Origin: Laetiporus sulphureus 93-53
Taxonomy: Eukaryota > Basidiomycota > Agaricomycetes > Polyporales > Laetiporaceae
Reading direction: 5' to 3'
DNA: 64,000 nt
NCBI RefSeq assembly: GCF_001632365.1
Contig: NW_024468510.1
Span: forward strand, 1,430,074 to 1,494,073
Of this stretch, positions 1-12,000 are shown in pieces (position 1 is the stretch's first letter; each line of letters begins with the position of its first letter). The notes beneath the pieces were generated by a model that saw only the letters and a program-made list of their open reading frames with translations, had not been told where the DNA came from and searched no databases. The position numbers and the translations under genes are program-made.

Positions 1-418
1 TTGACCAGTGCGGAGTAATGCTGCGTAATAGTCACTGAGAATAGGTCATAGGGAGCAGGCGAGATGGTACGATGAAATAGAAACTCACAGCCACTCAGGC
101 AGGCGTCCTAGCTGAGCATTCATCTCCCTAATCGCTCTTCCCGTCTGCAGCGTCTCCATCTTCGCAAACTCCTTGAGGTTTAACTCTACTTCTCTCGCGA
201 GGTTCGAAAGGACGGCGGCTCGGAAACTATGCGAAGCTCTGGACCAGACACCCGACTTGTATACCTCGTGCGCGTGGTATACGGTCTTCTGGACGTCATC
301 GCGACTTGACATCACGACGCTGCACGCAACCGTTAGATTCTGCTCCTAGAATGCTTATCTATGGTTGAGAACATACGTGCAGATCGCTTCGCCTGTGGCG
401 GGGCTCCTCAGAACGAGC
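1..418 (-). CDS. Aldehyde dehydrogenase, 5' part only
   Basis: NAD(P)-dependent aldehyde dehydrogenase that would oxidise an aldehyde to the acid; only its N-terminal part is in the window. Three exons read on the minus strand: about 418-377 (contains RSPATGEAICT, the usual 'NPATGE' turn), about 326-89 (open stretch with LAREVELNLKEFAKMETLQ, the helix typical of the family N-terminus), and 34-1 (DYYAALLRTGQ). The splices CTGCAC|GTATGT, GGCT|GTGAGT and TTCTCAG|TGAC keep the frame and give PEWLDYYAALL across the second junction. The first coding exon lies upstream (above 418) and I could not fix it. The catalytic Cys and Glu would lie beyond the left edge. The family is clear; the substrate is not. 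Confidence 0.8.
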
Positions 419-1166
419 CTAGATAGGAATATTGAGCTATACGGACTTTATCAGGACACGATGCCACGTACTCCTCGCGGTCCGCCGAGGATGGGACGCG
501 CCCTTCCCGAATAGTGTGCAGAGCAAATGGGCCATAATGAGTACGGTTCAACGCCTTTACCTGAACAAACAGTTAGACACTGCGACTCTACGGCATTCCT
601 GACGTTACTCACAAGGCGATTTATCCTGCCTTTTCTCATGGGTGGCCGGACTCTACGTTGGTTGGAGATAGTCCTCGGGCCCTGCGCGAAGTACGATTCT
701 CGAATCCCATCAAATGGTATATTGCACCACGTGCAAGCCGATCAAGGAACGTTCCGAACGACCAACACCTCTTCCCAGCCCTATCAAAGTCACGTCTGTC
801 CGTGTCGACGCAGGTCCCTCCTCTGGGTCAAGGTCTCCTCCGACGCGCTCCTGAACATGGTTTTCGCACCCACAAATTAGTATCCGGAATAGCGTGCATG
901 CATCATGATTATCGCGGACATGGACAGAGATTACGAATCGCTCAAAACGACAACGTGGGTGATCGACCTACTTCGATACAAATGATTACATGACGATGAG
1001 GCGTGTGAGGGAGAAGGAGCGTGTGCGGTAATGTCTGTGCTGAACTGATGTATACGCAGGACGAAGTCGGGAAATGGCACAAGGAATCTCAAAGATTAGT
1101 CTTCGACATCAGGGTAACGATGAAGACATGGGTAATCGGATCAATACAAGGCGAAGCGCTCTAGCC
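419..1166. other. Intergenic; may hold the first exon of the aldehyde dehydrogenase
   Basis: Short open frames on both strands disagree with one another. The minus strand near 451-580 is open in more than one frame and could hold the N-terminal exon of the dehydrogenase, but no frame gives a recognisable start. No repeat or RNA gene was seen. Confidence 0.4.
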
Positions 1167-2945
1167 TCAACATAGAAAGCCCCGAATAGCGCCTCCGATG
1201 TTTTGCACATCCAGCCTGGCAAGGGGTCAGTACCTCCATAAGTAGAGGGAGCAAAAGGCTACTCACAGGAAGGTATCATGGCCCCACACACCACCGAGCT
1301 CATAATAGCTGACCATCTGATTACCGGTCATCCTCAGCGCATCTGCAACCTCCCGTTGCTGCTCTACTGGAAAAAGAATGTCGCTCTGCACGCCCAGAAT
1401 CAGCGTCGGCGTGTTCGACAGAGGGCGGAGACCCTCCGCAAGGTCAGGCAAATGTCTTGGCGGGTTTGCTGGTGGCGGATGCGACTTCGAATGTGATAAC
1501 AACCAGTGATAGTACGAATGTGAAGGCGAGGGCGGGTGGGAGGACATGGAAGGCGGTAGGGGAGGAGGAGAGCTGCGCGGCGCCGGAGGAGTGAGATGGA
1601 TCTCAGAAAGCGCAGAGCGCGTGAGATCGAAGACGTCCATGGCCTTGGAAATGTAAATCAAGGAATTCGCGTCATACTTCAAGCAGAAGGACTCCCCCTA
1701 GAAGGTATCCCCGTAAGTCATGTTGTACGTTTGATCAGAGAAAGACGATATACCACGAACCTGATAGTCAAGATAGGTCTCAATCAAGAAATCAGGACAA
1801 AATGCTGGTGCGCGGGGTAATGAAGGTTCCTCCAGCGTTGTTGTTTGCGATGACTCAGGAAGCGGCTTCAATTTACGGCCAAATCTCTGATCCCATTCAG
1901 GACCTGAGCGATATGTGATAGTTGCAATCTCTGATGATGTCATGTCAGCGCTACATGTCATAGATGGGTCAGATGAGATGAACACGTACGTCGAGCCAGC
2001 TTCATGCCCGTATGTGGTGGCAATCCTTCGTAATAGAACCCATTCTTCCAGTTCGGATCTGCCATTAACACTGATACCCGGGTCAGCGAAGCTGTAAATC
2101 ACTCCGCGCTCGCAGGACGTACCACTACGCTGCGCAAATCGCATAGCGATCGCGCTTGGGCTGCTTCTCGCGGTTCCGCTGATGCTGACGACCTTTCCCA
2201 CACGTTCAGGATACAGCCATCCCGCTGCCAAACTTTGCATAGCGCCCATTGATGATCCCACGCTCGCGTAGAGTTTGTCAATCCCAAGATGATCGAGCAA
2301 GCAGAACTGTGCGCGAACCATATCGAAGATCGAGATTACAGGGAAATGGGTAGCATAGGGCTTCCCCGTAGAACGATCAGCCGACGAGGGGCCGGTGGAG
2401 CCGTAGCATCCTCCGAGAACATTTGTGCATATTATGAAGAACTGATTCGTGTCAAGCGCGCGCCCAGGGCCGATGAACTGTTCCCACCAGCCTTCGGAAG
2501 GGTTCAAATCCGTCGATGCGGCATGAGAGGACGCCGACAAGCCAGTATGGAGCAGGATGACGTTGTCCTTCGCAGGCGACAACTCTCCCCATGTCTCGTA
2601 GGCAATGTCGAATTCAGGAAGAGCGGGAGCGTACGTCAGCGGCATGGGCTTCGAGTGACGGTAGATTTTATAGGATGCGGGATTCGGTCTCGCATACGGC
2701 GGCTCCGGTCCTGAGTGCGGACTGGAAGAGGTCTGTGTGTCAGGCGATCGCGAGGCGCGGAGCCGTGACTCTCGGGCGGCATGAGCTTCGACGCAGGGGA
2801 AAAAGGGACTATCGTGCGGTCTTGTCGAGGCGATAGACGACTGGATGGTCGCTGCGCGAGTGGATGGTTTGTTGCGTACGGGAGTGTGTGGGAGCTTGAG
2901 GCGTCGCTGCGCGACCTTCGCAAGATGTCTTGGTACACCAGGCAT
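1167..2945 (-). CDS. MET2: Homoserine O-acetyltransferase (Met2)
   Basis: Transfers acetyl from acetyl-CoA to L-homoserine in methionine/cysteine synthesis. It is an alpha/beta hydrolase-fold enzyme. Visible in order: a basic Ser/Arg-rich N-terminus that could be a mitochondrial presequence, then [15 protein letters not shown], the oxyanion region [12 protein letters not shown], the nucleophile elbow [38 protein letters not shown], the acid region [10 protein letters not shown] and the catalytic His in GVWGHDTFL. The last exon (1215-1167) adds [15 protein letters not shown]. Introns interrupt after RFAQRS, after KLAR and after ETYLDYQ. A Pro/Ser/His-rich insert of about 50 residues lies between DVFDL and the acid strand. 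The start at 2945 is the Met of [11 protein letters not shown]; an in-frame Met further upstream cannot be excluded. Confidence 0.92.
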
Positions 2946-3877
2946 GGCGCTACCACATGACCATCCCACGTCAGTTCTCATCATGATTGGTCTGCTTCTC
3001 GACAGAACTGACCTCTGATTGTGTGTACAATGGGAGAGCCGATGCTGACGGCGGGAAAACGGGTAGCGGAATGTGGGTAGAGGACCGTATGGGGCAAGAG
3101 CAGGCAAGTCTCTCCCGAAGACGGGAAGATATAAGAGGGAGAAGTCGTCAGGGACATATTCGGGCCTTCGTTCATTTGAGTAGGGCACCACGCCGCCATC
3201 GAGGATGGCGACAGAATTTGCATCTTGCGCCATCGCACGTGACTGCACGCGACCACGTGCGCTTCCGCCCGACGCTTTTGATCGACGCGCCGTGGGCGCA
3301 GTGAGTCCTGACGCGGACGTCCTTGGCTCCCTTTATTCTTGGACTATTACCTTCGTCTTGATCACGACTAGTTCTTGCTGCTAATTCTGTGGAGCATACC
3401 CTGCTCTTTAGTTTGCGGTCATCCGCGCCTATTCGACTGGTCAGCTTGGCTCGCCTTCCAAATGAGCTTGAACGTCCGTGGAACTGCCACGTAACATCAG
3501 CTTGAAATCTTCCCAATGGGCACGCAATGGTCATGAGACGATCTTTGCGCCACTATTGTGCATACTCGCGCAATTCCCTTACCTCTTGCAATTCCGAATT
3601 ACACAGCCGAACAAGTTGTCATCTGAATGGACTTTTGATCGGTGGATCTTAAGAAGAAGCCATGAACCTGCACTTTAACGTCTGCTCACTAGCTTGTTTG
3701 AAGTCTTCCGCCTTGTATTCCAATTCTGATATATTGATATATTGATGCAAAATGCACGACTGAAAGCTGTGGGCATGGTATGAAAGCAGCGCTGACTTGT
3801 CACATCGCTGATAGATAAGCTGAGTATGCCCATTCACTGTCTCACTCACAAAAATACTAAACCAGACCAGCAGTCTC
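2946..3877. other. Intergenic, nothing recognised
   Basis: Upstream region of the MET2 homolog. Only short overlapping frames without family features were seen. No repeat or RNA gene was noticed. Confidence 0.5.
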
Positions 3878-4480
3878 TCAATCGCTGCTCTTCGCCCGGT
3901 AGTGTGGGAGATCTGTGACCTGCAATGCCTGCGGCATGTCGCACAGTGAGATACCTATGAAGAACCTGCTTCTGACCTCAGATGAGATTCTGGTGCGTTC
4001 GACGGTGTCATTGCAGTACGTCAGGGGGCCGCCCAATGGCGTTTCGTTCGTTAGGCTACCAGCAGCTCCCACTATTCCGATATCGGCTGCTCTTATAAAA
4101 CCCCTCTCTTCGCCATTATCAAGCCGGGGCAGATAAATGGGCGCCGGCAACAGCAGGTTCCCCGCAAGAAGTGATAGCCGTGGGAATTCGGACCATGCTT
4201 TCTCCTCGAATGAGCTGTCCCTGTGAGACGGTCAGCAGCCGCATTCGTCGCAAACGTTCATCCATACAGCATTTGCATATATATCAATTGTGAGTAATGC
4301 GTGTCATGTTCAGAAATAACGAAAGAACTCATAGAACGTCATACTCCTTGCAGCCGCAGGAAATGTTAACTGATCGGCGGCCTGGACTCCATATACTTCG
4401 ACTAATATAATTTTCCTGACGTCTATGTCCGCTCGGCGACGTGACGTAAGAGGATTCTCAGAGTAGTCGTCGTCGCGCGA
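3878..4480 (-). CDS. Unrecognised protein, two putative exons
   Basis: I do not recognise this. Two stretches of the minus strand read as plausible protein. One, roughly 4480-4310, contains RADIDVRKIILVEVYGVQ followed by LTFPAAARSMTFYEFF and then a stop. The other starts near 4226 after a CTCACAG acceptor and runs to a stop at 3878; it contains FEEKAWSEFPRLSLLAGN, LPRLDNGEERGFIRAADIG, TPLGGPLTYCNDTVERT and SRFFIGISLCDMPQALQV. They may be joined by an intron of about 90 nt. The 5' end is not fixed. It could be the tail of a conserved fungal gene or a decayed one. No motif gives a function. Confidence 0.35.
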
Positions 4481-5054
4481 TCCGTTGCATTAGTCTCGCA
4501 ATTCAGCAATAATTGAGTGACGGAACATCCACCGTTCGCTTACCACGAGACGAAGACGAACGTCATCAGATGTATTCTTCAGTGAGTGCTAGACCGCGTT
4601 TGTGTTCCCTGGCCATAGGGGTTCATTTCCTTTTGCACGGCATGGTCGCTAGCACTTCGCTGTCTGTGTGCCTCATTCAGCTGAATAAAGAGAAGACAGT
4701 GATAATTGCCAGACTTCAACAGTACTTTGCGTGCGCCTTGTTCCAGCATGCGGGTGAGAATACCGACGATCCAAAGCCAGGCTGTGACGGCGTGCGATGA
4801 TCCGAAGCGTTATGCAATTTCAAAGTTGCGCACGTCGTTCGCACGAGGTGAAGAAGATCATTCTGACGCTGGCTCGTTGCAATCGACAATGATCGATCGG
4901 GAGACGATCCCGCGCGTCGCTCGCACTGCAAGGCTATTCTGCGTTGTGCATGGCACGATGTTGAGCACGCAGCGTACTAGTACCGAGAACTAAGACACGT
5001 ACGGCCATGCGTTGCACGGCGTGAACGAAAATACTCTTTCGCCTGCGAGGTGAC
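4481..5054. other. Intergenic, nothing recognised
   Basis: Only short conflicting frames. No repeats or RNA genes seen. Confidence 0.4.
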
Positions 5055-5518
5055 ATGGAGTCGGCTACCTCGGTTTCCGAGTCACTGATCCTCAAAGAGT
5101 ATGAGCCATTCAACGCGTCGCTACATGACACAGTCAAAGGTGCATCGAGTACGTTGCGTTTGCGGCATCAAACGCGCGACGTATGTTTTCACCATCACTG
5201 ATGACTCGCTCCTCCTTCGTGCGGTACGTCTTCTTAATGGCAAGAATTGCCACGAATATGTGTTTGATCGGCGGCGGGATCCATTTGCAATTGCTGATTG
5301 TTCTACCGTTACCGTCAACGTTTATAGTGCGCTATGTGTTATGGAGAACAGTCCAACTCGCAGATGCAGCTCGTGCGTCATTTTTGTGGATCAGCCAGGC
5401 TGCCAGCCAGGTCGCTGAAACGAGCTTATATATGAAAGAGATCAGTCGCAAATTTGCGGAATGCATCCCAGATATATTAGATGGCAACTGGATTTTTCTC
5501 AACAATTATTTGCGGTAA
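5055..5518 (+). CDS. Possible small gene, unrecognised
   Basis: A first exon can be read from an ATG at 5055 to a GTATGT donor at 5181; its peptide starts MESATSVSESLILKEYEPFN. Beyond it, one frame stays open from about 5183 to a stop at 5518 and includes a hydrophobic stretch around MARIATNMCLIGGGIH. I found no acceptor that clearly joins the two, and no family resemblance. It may be a small gene, a pseudogene or chance. Confidence 0.22.
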
Positions 5519-6064
5519 AGTTGAACACAGGTCTGTCAATACCTGTCAGTGCCTGCCTCATCTGCCAATGGCATATTGCTCAGACTTACCTGTAACCTCA
5601 TAGGTTTGATTACGGCTGTTGGGCCAGAGCTATTGCCACAGTCAGACTATGGTGGGTAACTTCCCATTGTCTGGAACCATCATGTCAGGTGAGATCCGGC
5701 GAATACTAGGAGATACACCGCCAATTCAGGCAAGACAACGGAAGGCACAGAAATAGTATTGGCGGACAGTTGCAATGTCGATCAGGTACTTCCCATTAGA
5801 AATGACCCGTGTCAACAGACATTTTTAATTGCAGACATTGAATTGGTTGCGACTACGGCAGGCAGGCGACTGTTGCACATGCGCGATCAAAGCTTTACAT
5901 GTTGTTACAGAAGCAAGATAGAAACGGAAGAATATGTGATAGAAAGCGAAAGAAGTGCAGACGAATGAAAAAGGCAGACGTTCTGGCAGACTGCGAATGC
6001 ATGACCGGAGAACGTAAAAGGGATGCGTACTACTACACAGGGAGCAGCCTGAGAAAAGTCACAA
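5519..6064. other. Intergenic, nothing recognised
   Basis: Part of the gene-poor stretch. Short plus-strand frames at about 5759-6081 show no family features. Confidence 0.4.
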
Positions 6065-6217
6065 TACGCACCGAGTCTTAATGGAGCTACTCAAATGCTG
6101 GAAGGCTTTGTATTGATGGGCTCTTCGCTCTGCGGAGTGGATACGCACCTCTTAATGGAGCTCCTCAAATGCTGGAAGGTTTTGTTGCTGATGAGCTCTT
6201 CACGCTCTGGAGTAGCA
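6065..6217. repeat. Imperfect 77-bp tandem duplication
   Basis: Two head-to-tail copies, 6065-6141 and 6142-6217. Both begin TACGCACC, then run through CTTAATGGAGCT, CTCAAATGCTGGAAGG, a TTTGTTG-like block and GCTCTTC. The copies differ by scattered substitutions and a 3-base indel, so the duplication is not recent. It lies outside any recognised gene. Confidence 0.85.
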
Positions 6218-7574
6218 ACCTGGATTCGGACACCATCAGGAGCTCCGTCGGAAACGAGTCCGCATATGTACTTGCATCCGTACTTCCCGGATTCCCGTAC
6301 TTACACCACAAGCATCTTACTGTATTATCGGAGGTAAGATCCTGAACAAAGTCTTCGGGTCATAAGTGAACCGCGGGTTCAATTTTGATTCAACGGCTCG
6401 ACAATCGTCCAACAAATTGATCCAGCTTTGTTCTGAGAAGATCTGCTCTCTATAGCCCATCAGCTGTAATCACAAGCGTTCAGCCTCGCTACATAGCTCT
6501 GATCTCCCAGAGCTCGGTCTTACCCAACCCGTTAACCTGTGTAGCCTACGCTATTGTCGTCGCCGCCGCAATATAATTGTGTACTCCGTTGCTGCTACTG
6601 TCGTCATCGTATGATCCGCATTCGTTGTGATCTAAGTTCGGGCCCCCCATTTTTAGCCTCGATATCAGCGGCCTGGCACTGCCAGCTGCAGATTTCACGC
6701 AAATCGAAGCGCCACTCTTCTGGTCCAATAGCCAGTACGCCAACAATTGCGCATCTTTGTGTTTCCTCGAATCCGCATGTCCACGCTCAACGTCATTGAA
6801 TGTGCATGGGCCGCAAGTGCCTGAGAGAAGCTTGACGTGATAAGTAACACAGCTGCTCGAGTATCTGTTACTCTTTGTTCTTTCGCGATCGTGTTCTGTG
6901 GGCATCCTATAAGTGTATCATTGAACAGCGAAGTCCGCTTACATATTCATCATCGAAGCATACTTGCCGCTTTCATCGTGTACGGCAGGAACTTCCACGA
7001 AACTGCACATGCACAACGAGATGCAGGAGCGTGTTCTGTGGAGCGCTCAGCGTTGCTGCAACGCGCTATGAGCCGAGCGTACCATTCGCACCAGATCATC
7101 TGTCTTTGTGCAGGATGGTTGCTGCATGCAGTTGGCGTACACTACTGTTGCCAGCAAAATAGCCGATACTCCGCCGGAAGCATATTTCTGCGCGCAAAGT
7201 GATGGGCTTTCAGGAACGCATCAACGCCACGCGTATTACAGGTTTGCCAATTGCGAATTGCGAATTGCGACAAGACTGGCAGCTCGAGATAAACGTCGAC
7301 ACAGCATTTGAAGTAGTATCCATCTTCAGCAACTAGTTGTTGGTAACAGGTTCAACGAGGCCCGACGCTTCGACAACCAATATCAAACATTTCTCACGGC
7401 GAGGTCGTCGCTCTCAACCTTGAGGAGAGCCTTCCTCACATCTTCTCCATACACTGCTTGTCAATCTCTGTGGATGTGTAACTCCTGGCCGAGCTGTTGA
7501 CACACTCCTCTGTTATTTCCTCTCATCTACAACTACTTACCAATTAATGTTCAACACTGATCTCAAGCTAAACC
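6218..7574. other. Gene-poor stretch upstream of the 7.6-kb gene
   Basis: Open frames on both strands between about 6540 and 7310 overlap and carry no domain or compositional sign of coding. A short triple repeat of AATTGCG sits near 7247-7270. The last 200 bases are pyrimidine-rich (CTTCCTCACATCTTCTCC and similar), as expected for a fungal promoter/5' UTR. Confidence 0.5.
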
Positions 7575-10356
7575 ATGTCTTCCCAGGAGCTGCGATCGGC
7601 GACAGTCTCGTGCGACTCTTCCCTCCCACCTTCTACATCCTCCAACTCTATCCTCGATTCCGGCTGCCACATTGCTCACATCACGGCGACTGCAACAAAG
7701 CAGGAGAAGCGGACCAGCGTAGGCTTGATTGACGCAGCCCGTGTGAGGTTATCCAGAGACGTGAGTTCTCCTTCATGCCGCTCCCCGGGGCTCTCATACC
7801 CATTCAAGACGTGCCGACTCCCACGTGTGGTGCCTGTCCCGCGTCCTATTCCATACAGTTTCGTGTCCTTGTCCAATCCAACAGCGAGCTCCATCGCGTC
7901 TCTTCCGCTTACTCTGTTCAGGTAAGGACTCGATGTTCCGAATAGCAACGAACAAGTTCATGGAAATTCGGGTGCGGGTTTATTAGGCGGGAGACGAGGA
8001 CGACCGATTTGTTTACCTGGACTATGCGAATAATTTGGGTTCAGTCCCCGCAGACCTGGACATAGTTCCTATGGAGGTTCCGCCAGAAGAAAGGCATAGG
8101 AGATTTGGCACAAAGGTATGATTGTACGTTACATATCATAATTTATTCAGGCTGTGTGAACTGCATCCCGGTATGTTAGATTGCGAGATTCCTGCATCGC
8201 TCCCGCTCCCGCTCTGATGGTAAGAAGAGACGGTCCCGCTCCCTGGACGACGCGGTCAATCGCGACGCCATGCCTATCGCAGGTCCGTCATTCCCGTCGC
8301 ATGCGCGCCACCCCAGCTTGGAGCCAGAGGGTCGCACTACGCCCGTGGCGTCTTCCTCCGATCCGAAGCCCGCTACCGGGCCCCAGTCACGCCCCCTGTC
8401 CTATTCTGTCGCCGCCACCAATATCCCTCACAGACGAGCACCTCAAAGGGAGTCTAAGTCGCAGCTCGTTCCTCTTCCTGCTACGCTTAAAAAGCCGAGG
8501 CCAGTTGACATACATACCGAAGTTGTCATAGTGGAGCAGGCTGCACCGAGTATGCCCCGGAAAACCAAGAAAATGAACTTATTCGGCATCACGATAAGCA
8601 GTCCACGCAAGGGAGCATTCGGCAACTCGAGCAAGTCCAAGTCTCGTCCTAGTACACCCGGAGCACAGCCAAGTGGCAAGGCGGGTGAACAGGCGCTATG
8701 GCCGGGACGGCTTCGCTCGAACTCGAGCGTAACCACGCAGGGCGATTCCAAATGCACAGTCGAAGGGGAGGCACCGGGCGATGCGCAGTATCGCGCGCTG
8801 CCGAAACTTGTTGCGCCGCAGCCGCGTCTCGCCCACCTTCAATATCGTCCCAACAGCCCTCTCGCATGGTGTGAACCTGTGAGGGCTGCGGAAGGAATCG
8901 CCGCGGAGAAGAGCGTGCTTGGGGGTCGGTGCTCTCCGCTTCGTATCTTTTCATCGTCGAACGTCGCTGGCGGCGCACAAGGGAAGGGAAAAGGGAAGGA
9001 GAAGGAGAGGGCGCGTGGCGCGCGAGACCGATCAGATGGAAAACGGCTGGCGCGAGAGACGAGCATCTTCGCGGACAAGGCGAAGGCCAAAGACAAGGAT
9101 AGAACACTGATCGCATACCCCCGACGAGCGGCATCTCCTGCTCAGATGGGTCCAGAAGAGGCATCCAGGAGTGCTGCAGGTGTGTCGCCATTGGAGAAAG
9201 TTGGTAGCGGCAGTGGGCATAGTCGATCCAGTCGAGGGCGAGACGGCTCAACAAGTACGCATGCCAGCGGTATTCCAGCGGTGACGAGGCCAAAGCGCAT
9301 CAAGCATGGCAGTTTTGACTTTGAGCGTCCAGAATCGGCTGGCGGAGCGGGTGCTGCCGCAGGTTCGGCTCATCCTGTGGCAACGAATAAGATTCCTGCA
9401 CCGGCCGGCAGACCCTATCCGTTACACAGGAGCACCAGCGCAAGAGGCCCGAGCCGGATGCACAGAGCTGCCGAGTCTACGCAAGATGTGTCGAAGTCAA
9501 AACCTGCGCTGGACGTCAATACTCAAATCTTGCCCCTGGCTCGACGACATACAGATCGGCCTTCGATATCTCCTCCTCCTGCGCGGGTGCAACCTACACC
9601 TCTTTCCCATGGTCACACCGCTAAAACGAACTATGGGACCGAACCTGAACCTAGTACTCCAAATTCATCATCACACTCGGGTAACTCGTCTAGTTGGGGC
9701 AGAAGCTCGGGGAAGCGCGTAGCACGCGCGGCACATCCTCCATTCAAATTCGAGCCTGCTGTGCCGCCCATTCCAGGCTCTCCAGCGAGCGATGAGCGCA
9801 AACGGACAATGTCGAATACCGAGTCCGTCAAGTCGGTTTCTCATGCTCCCCTGCCTCTACCTCCGCTGCCGAGGAAAGAGGCGCGGAAAGGACGGTCGCT
9901 CGACTTGGGATTGGGATTGAATTGGGCGCCGTCGAGGATTCGCGAGGACGCAGTTTTGCGCAGTGTTAACAGCTCGGGTGCTATTGCTGATGCAGGCTTG
10001 CGGGCACGAGCCAGGTGGCGAAGCATTTCACCGATTGAAGATGGCAGTTTCGGCTCCTCTGGAGATGCTAGTGACCTCGCGAAAGCGTTTCACGAAGTCC
10101 TCGGTGACGCAGCATATGCGACGTTCAAGAATTGTACGTGTTCCTGGACTGCTATGATGCATGCACGATATAGCACATTTCTAACTGTTTCCCCATAGAT
10201 GTGCACCGTTATGATGCTCTTGCTATTCCGCTGGACGGACATTATGGCCTGATGCATCATGTGCAGAGACTCCTTGATTCTGCTCCTGGACTCGATGCTC
10301 GTAGAAAGCAATCACTGTTAGACAGGTTCTTCCGTGTTGTGCAAGCAAATCGCTGA
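7575..10356 (+). CDS. Basic, largely disordered protein with conserved-looking ends; function unknown
   Basis: Four exons join in frame: 7575-7760, 7987-8115, 8180-10133 and 10199-10356, giving about 808 residues. The N-terminus (MSSQELRSATV..) leads to an acidic, structured-looking segment, DEDDRFVYLDYANNLG. Then comes FLHRSRSRSDGKKRRSRS, a clear Arg/Ser-rich basic patch, and about 600 residues rich in Ser, Pro, Arg and Lys, typical of disorder. A short NLFGITISSPRKG motif lies near residue 200. The C-terminal 75 residues look folded: HEVLGDAAYATFKNYVHRYD, LDGHYGLMHHVQRLLD and SLLDRFFRVVQANR, probably helices. I do not recognise a family. It could be a signalling scaffold or nuclear factor; that is a guess from composition only. 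Confidence 0.75.
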
Positions 10357-10767
10357 TCATGCGTTCTCTTCCACCAGTCCACTCTTTGCTCTCCCCATAC
10401 CCTCTTGCATCCATACCCTACATGTAAATGTTATTGCTAAGTGATGGCCGTATACGATATCTCTGTGGAACAGCGTTCAATATGATATGTCATTTGTGTT
10501 TGGTTTTGGCTTTGGCTTAGGCTTTCCATACGCAACTACTTACATTGACTTCCAACTTTCGTTAAGCATACTAACAGATCGAATATAATCGTCCACTGTA
10601 ACTTACGTTCTCCATATGTGCTGAATACAATCTTCGTTGTCGGTATCGATCCGAGTTTCTCTACTCGGCGTACAATCGTACAAGCTGAGAATGCACTTAA
10701 CGACACGGCAATAATCCAAGATATGACCATTGCACGTAGAATCAATGGCAGCCACATCCTTCCAGCC
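10357..10767. other. Convergent 3' intergenic
   Basis: Shared downstream region of two genes that end towards each other. Short frames only; AT content is higher than in the flanking exons. Nothing else seen. Confidence 0.6.
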
Positions 10768-11594
10768 TCACGTAGCAGGTCGAAGAGCTCTCAGCCGGGC
10801 AGCCAACATGTTGTCCTCTTCCCCTACTGTTTCCTTCTCCTTGAGGTCGGAGACCGCGGCAAGGTCCTTGGAAGCCAGATCGTGCTGCAATTCGATGTTG
10901 GCCTCTTCGGCGGTCTGCTTCATGAGAGCCTCGACCTCGTCCTGCGGGGTGGAGACAGCCGTGGTAGCTGACATGGTTTCTTCCATATAGGCCGTCTGCA
11001 CATCAAGATCAGAGAATTGCGACTCGAACTTGTCCATGACGAGGGATATCTGTAGCGATCGCAAGGGACGGTCAGCACTGTCGACAGTGTTCGACACGAT
11101 CACCACATACGCGATCGAGGTTCATGCTCTCCATCGCCTTATCCATTCCCTTTACAACTGAGGTCATACTGCCAGTCACTTGGCGCATGGTTACAGCAGT
11201 TTCCACTCGGCTTGCAACTGCATCCACTCGACTGGATAGTCTAAGCAGGTTGAGAGCCTCATTCTTCTTACGAATAGCATTAGCAGCGTAGATGCGTGAC
11301 CCGTCAATGTTGCCTTGTTGCAGAGCCTGAAAGGACATATCAAATACTGTCAAAGACTACAGGCAAAGCAACTGACCTTCTTCAGGCGAGCTTTCTCGGT
11401 GTTCTCGTCTTTCTGCGCCTTCTTCGCCTGCCGATTGAGAGTCTTTGCGGTGAACTGAACACGACATAAAAGAATATTCTCTCAGCAGTCACACCGAAGA
11501 CAGCATACCTTCAGCTGAAAGAGTGTCTCTAGTTCATGTCAGATCGTGGCTTCATCTGCTGTAATGGGCTGAACTCACTCTCTAGGCTGCTCAT
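10768..11594 (-). CDS. DID2: ESCRT-III-associated protein Did2/Vps46 (CHMP1)
   Basis: Small helical ESCRT-III protein that recruits the AAA ATPase Vps4 to endosomes for multivesicular body sorting. Five exons (11594-11579, 11528-11509, 11454-11377, 11326-11111, 11049-10768) join in frame to 203 residues, close to human CHMP1 (196). Visible: [20 protein letters not shown], the basic first helix; [20 protein letters not shown] and [19 protein letters not shown], hallmarks of CHMP1; [20 protein letters not shown]; and the C-terminal MIT-interacting helix [17 protein letters not shown]. The 5' end faces the Svp26 homolog across about 400 bp. All expected parts are present. Confidence 0.95.
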
Positions 11595-12000
11595 GTTGAC
11601 GCCAATACAATGGACGCGAGGATATCAATCTGGAGCGCGCAGGATATGAGTGATCAATTTACGTGCTGGCTTCGGAAAGCCAACCATACCAAACACTAGG
11701 TCCTTGATGGTAAGACAAGACGGTGAGGTGTGGCTGTATGACTACGGAGCCACTGGTCGGCGCCTCATCGAGTGCACAGCGACTAGGGCACGTGTTTCCC
11801 TCGGTCAATGTGGCGGCGGACTTCATGCGAAGTTCTGACACATATCACACGCCCAACCTGCTGCCGAACGAACGCGGCTGTATGCTAGCTACGCCATCCG
11901 TTGTGCATACGGAACATCGTTTTCGTTTCATTGGTAAAGCCACTGCAATCGACCCCCATGCCACTGGCCTCTCTGTGATTGGCTTTCTATTTGTGCTGCA
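11595..12000. promoter_or_regulatory. Shared upstream region of DID2 and SVP26 homologs
   Basis: Divergent start codons at 11594 (minus) and 12001 (plus). Short frames on both strands show no coding features. No canonical TATA box was found. Confidence 0.5.

Noticed and set aside
658..993. 111-codon plus frame
   Set aside because: No motif, overlaps other open frames, no splice pattern.
8649..9293. 214-codon minus frame
   Set aside because: Antisense to the disordered 7.6-kb gene, whose exons join in frame from ATG to stop.
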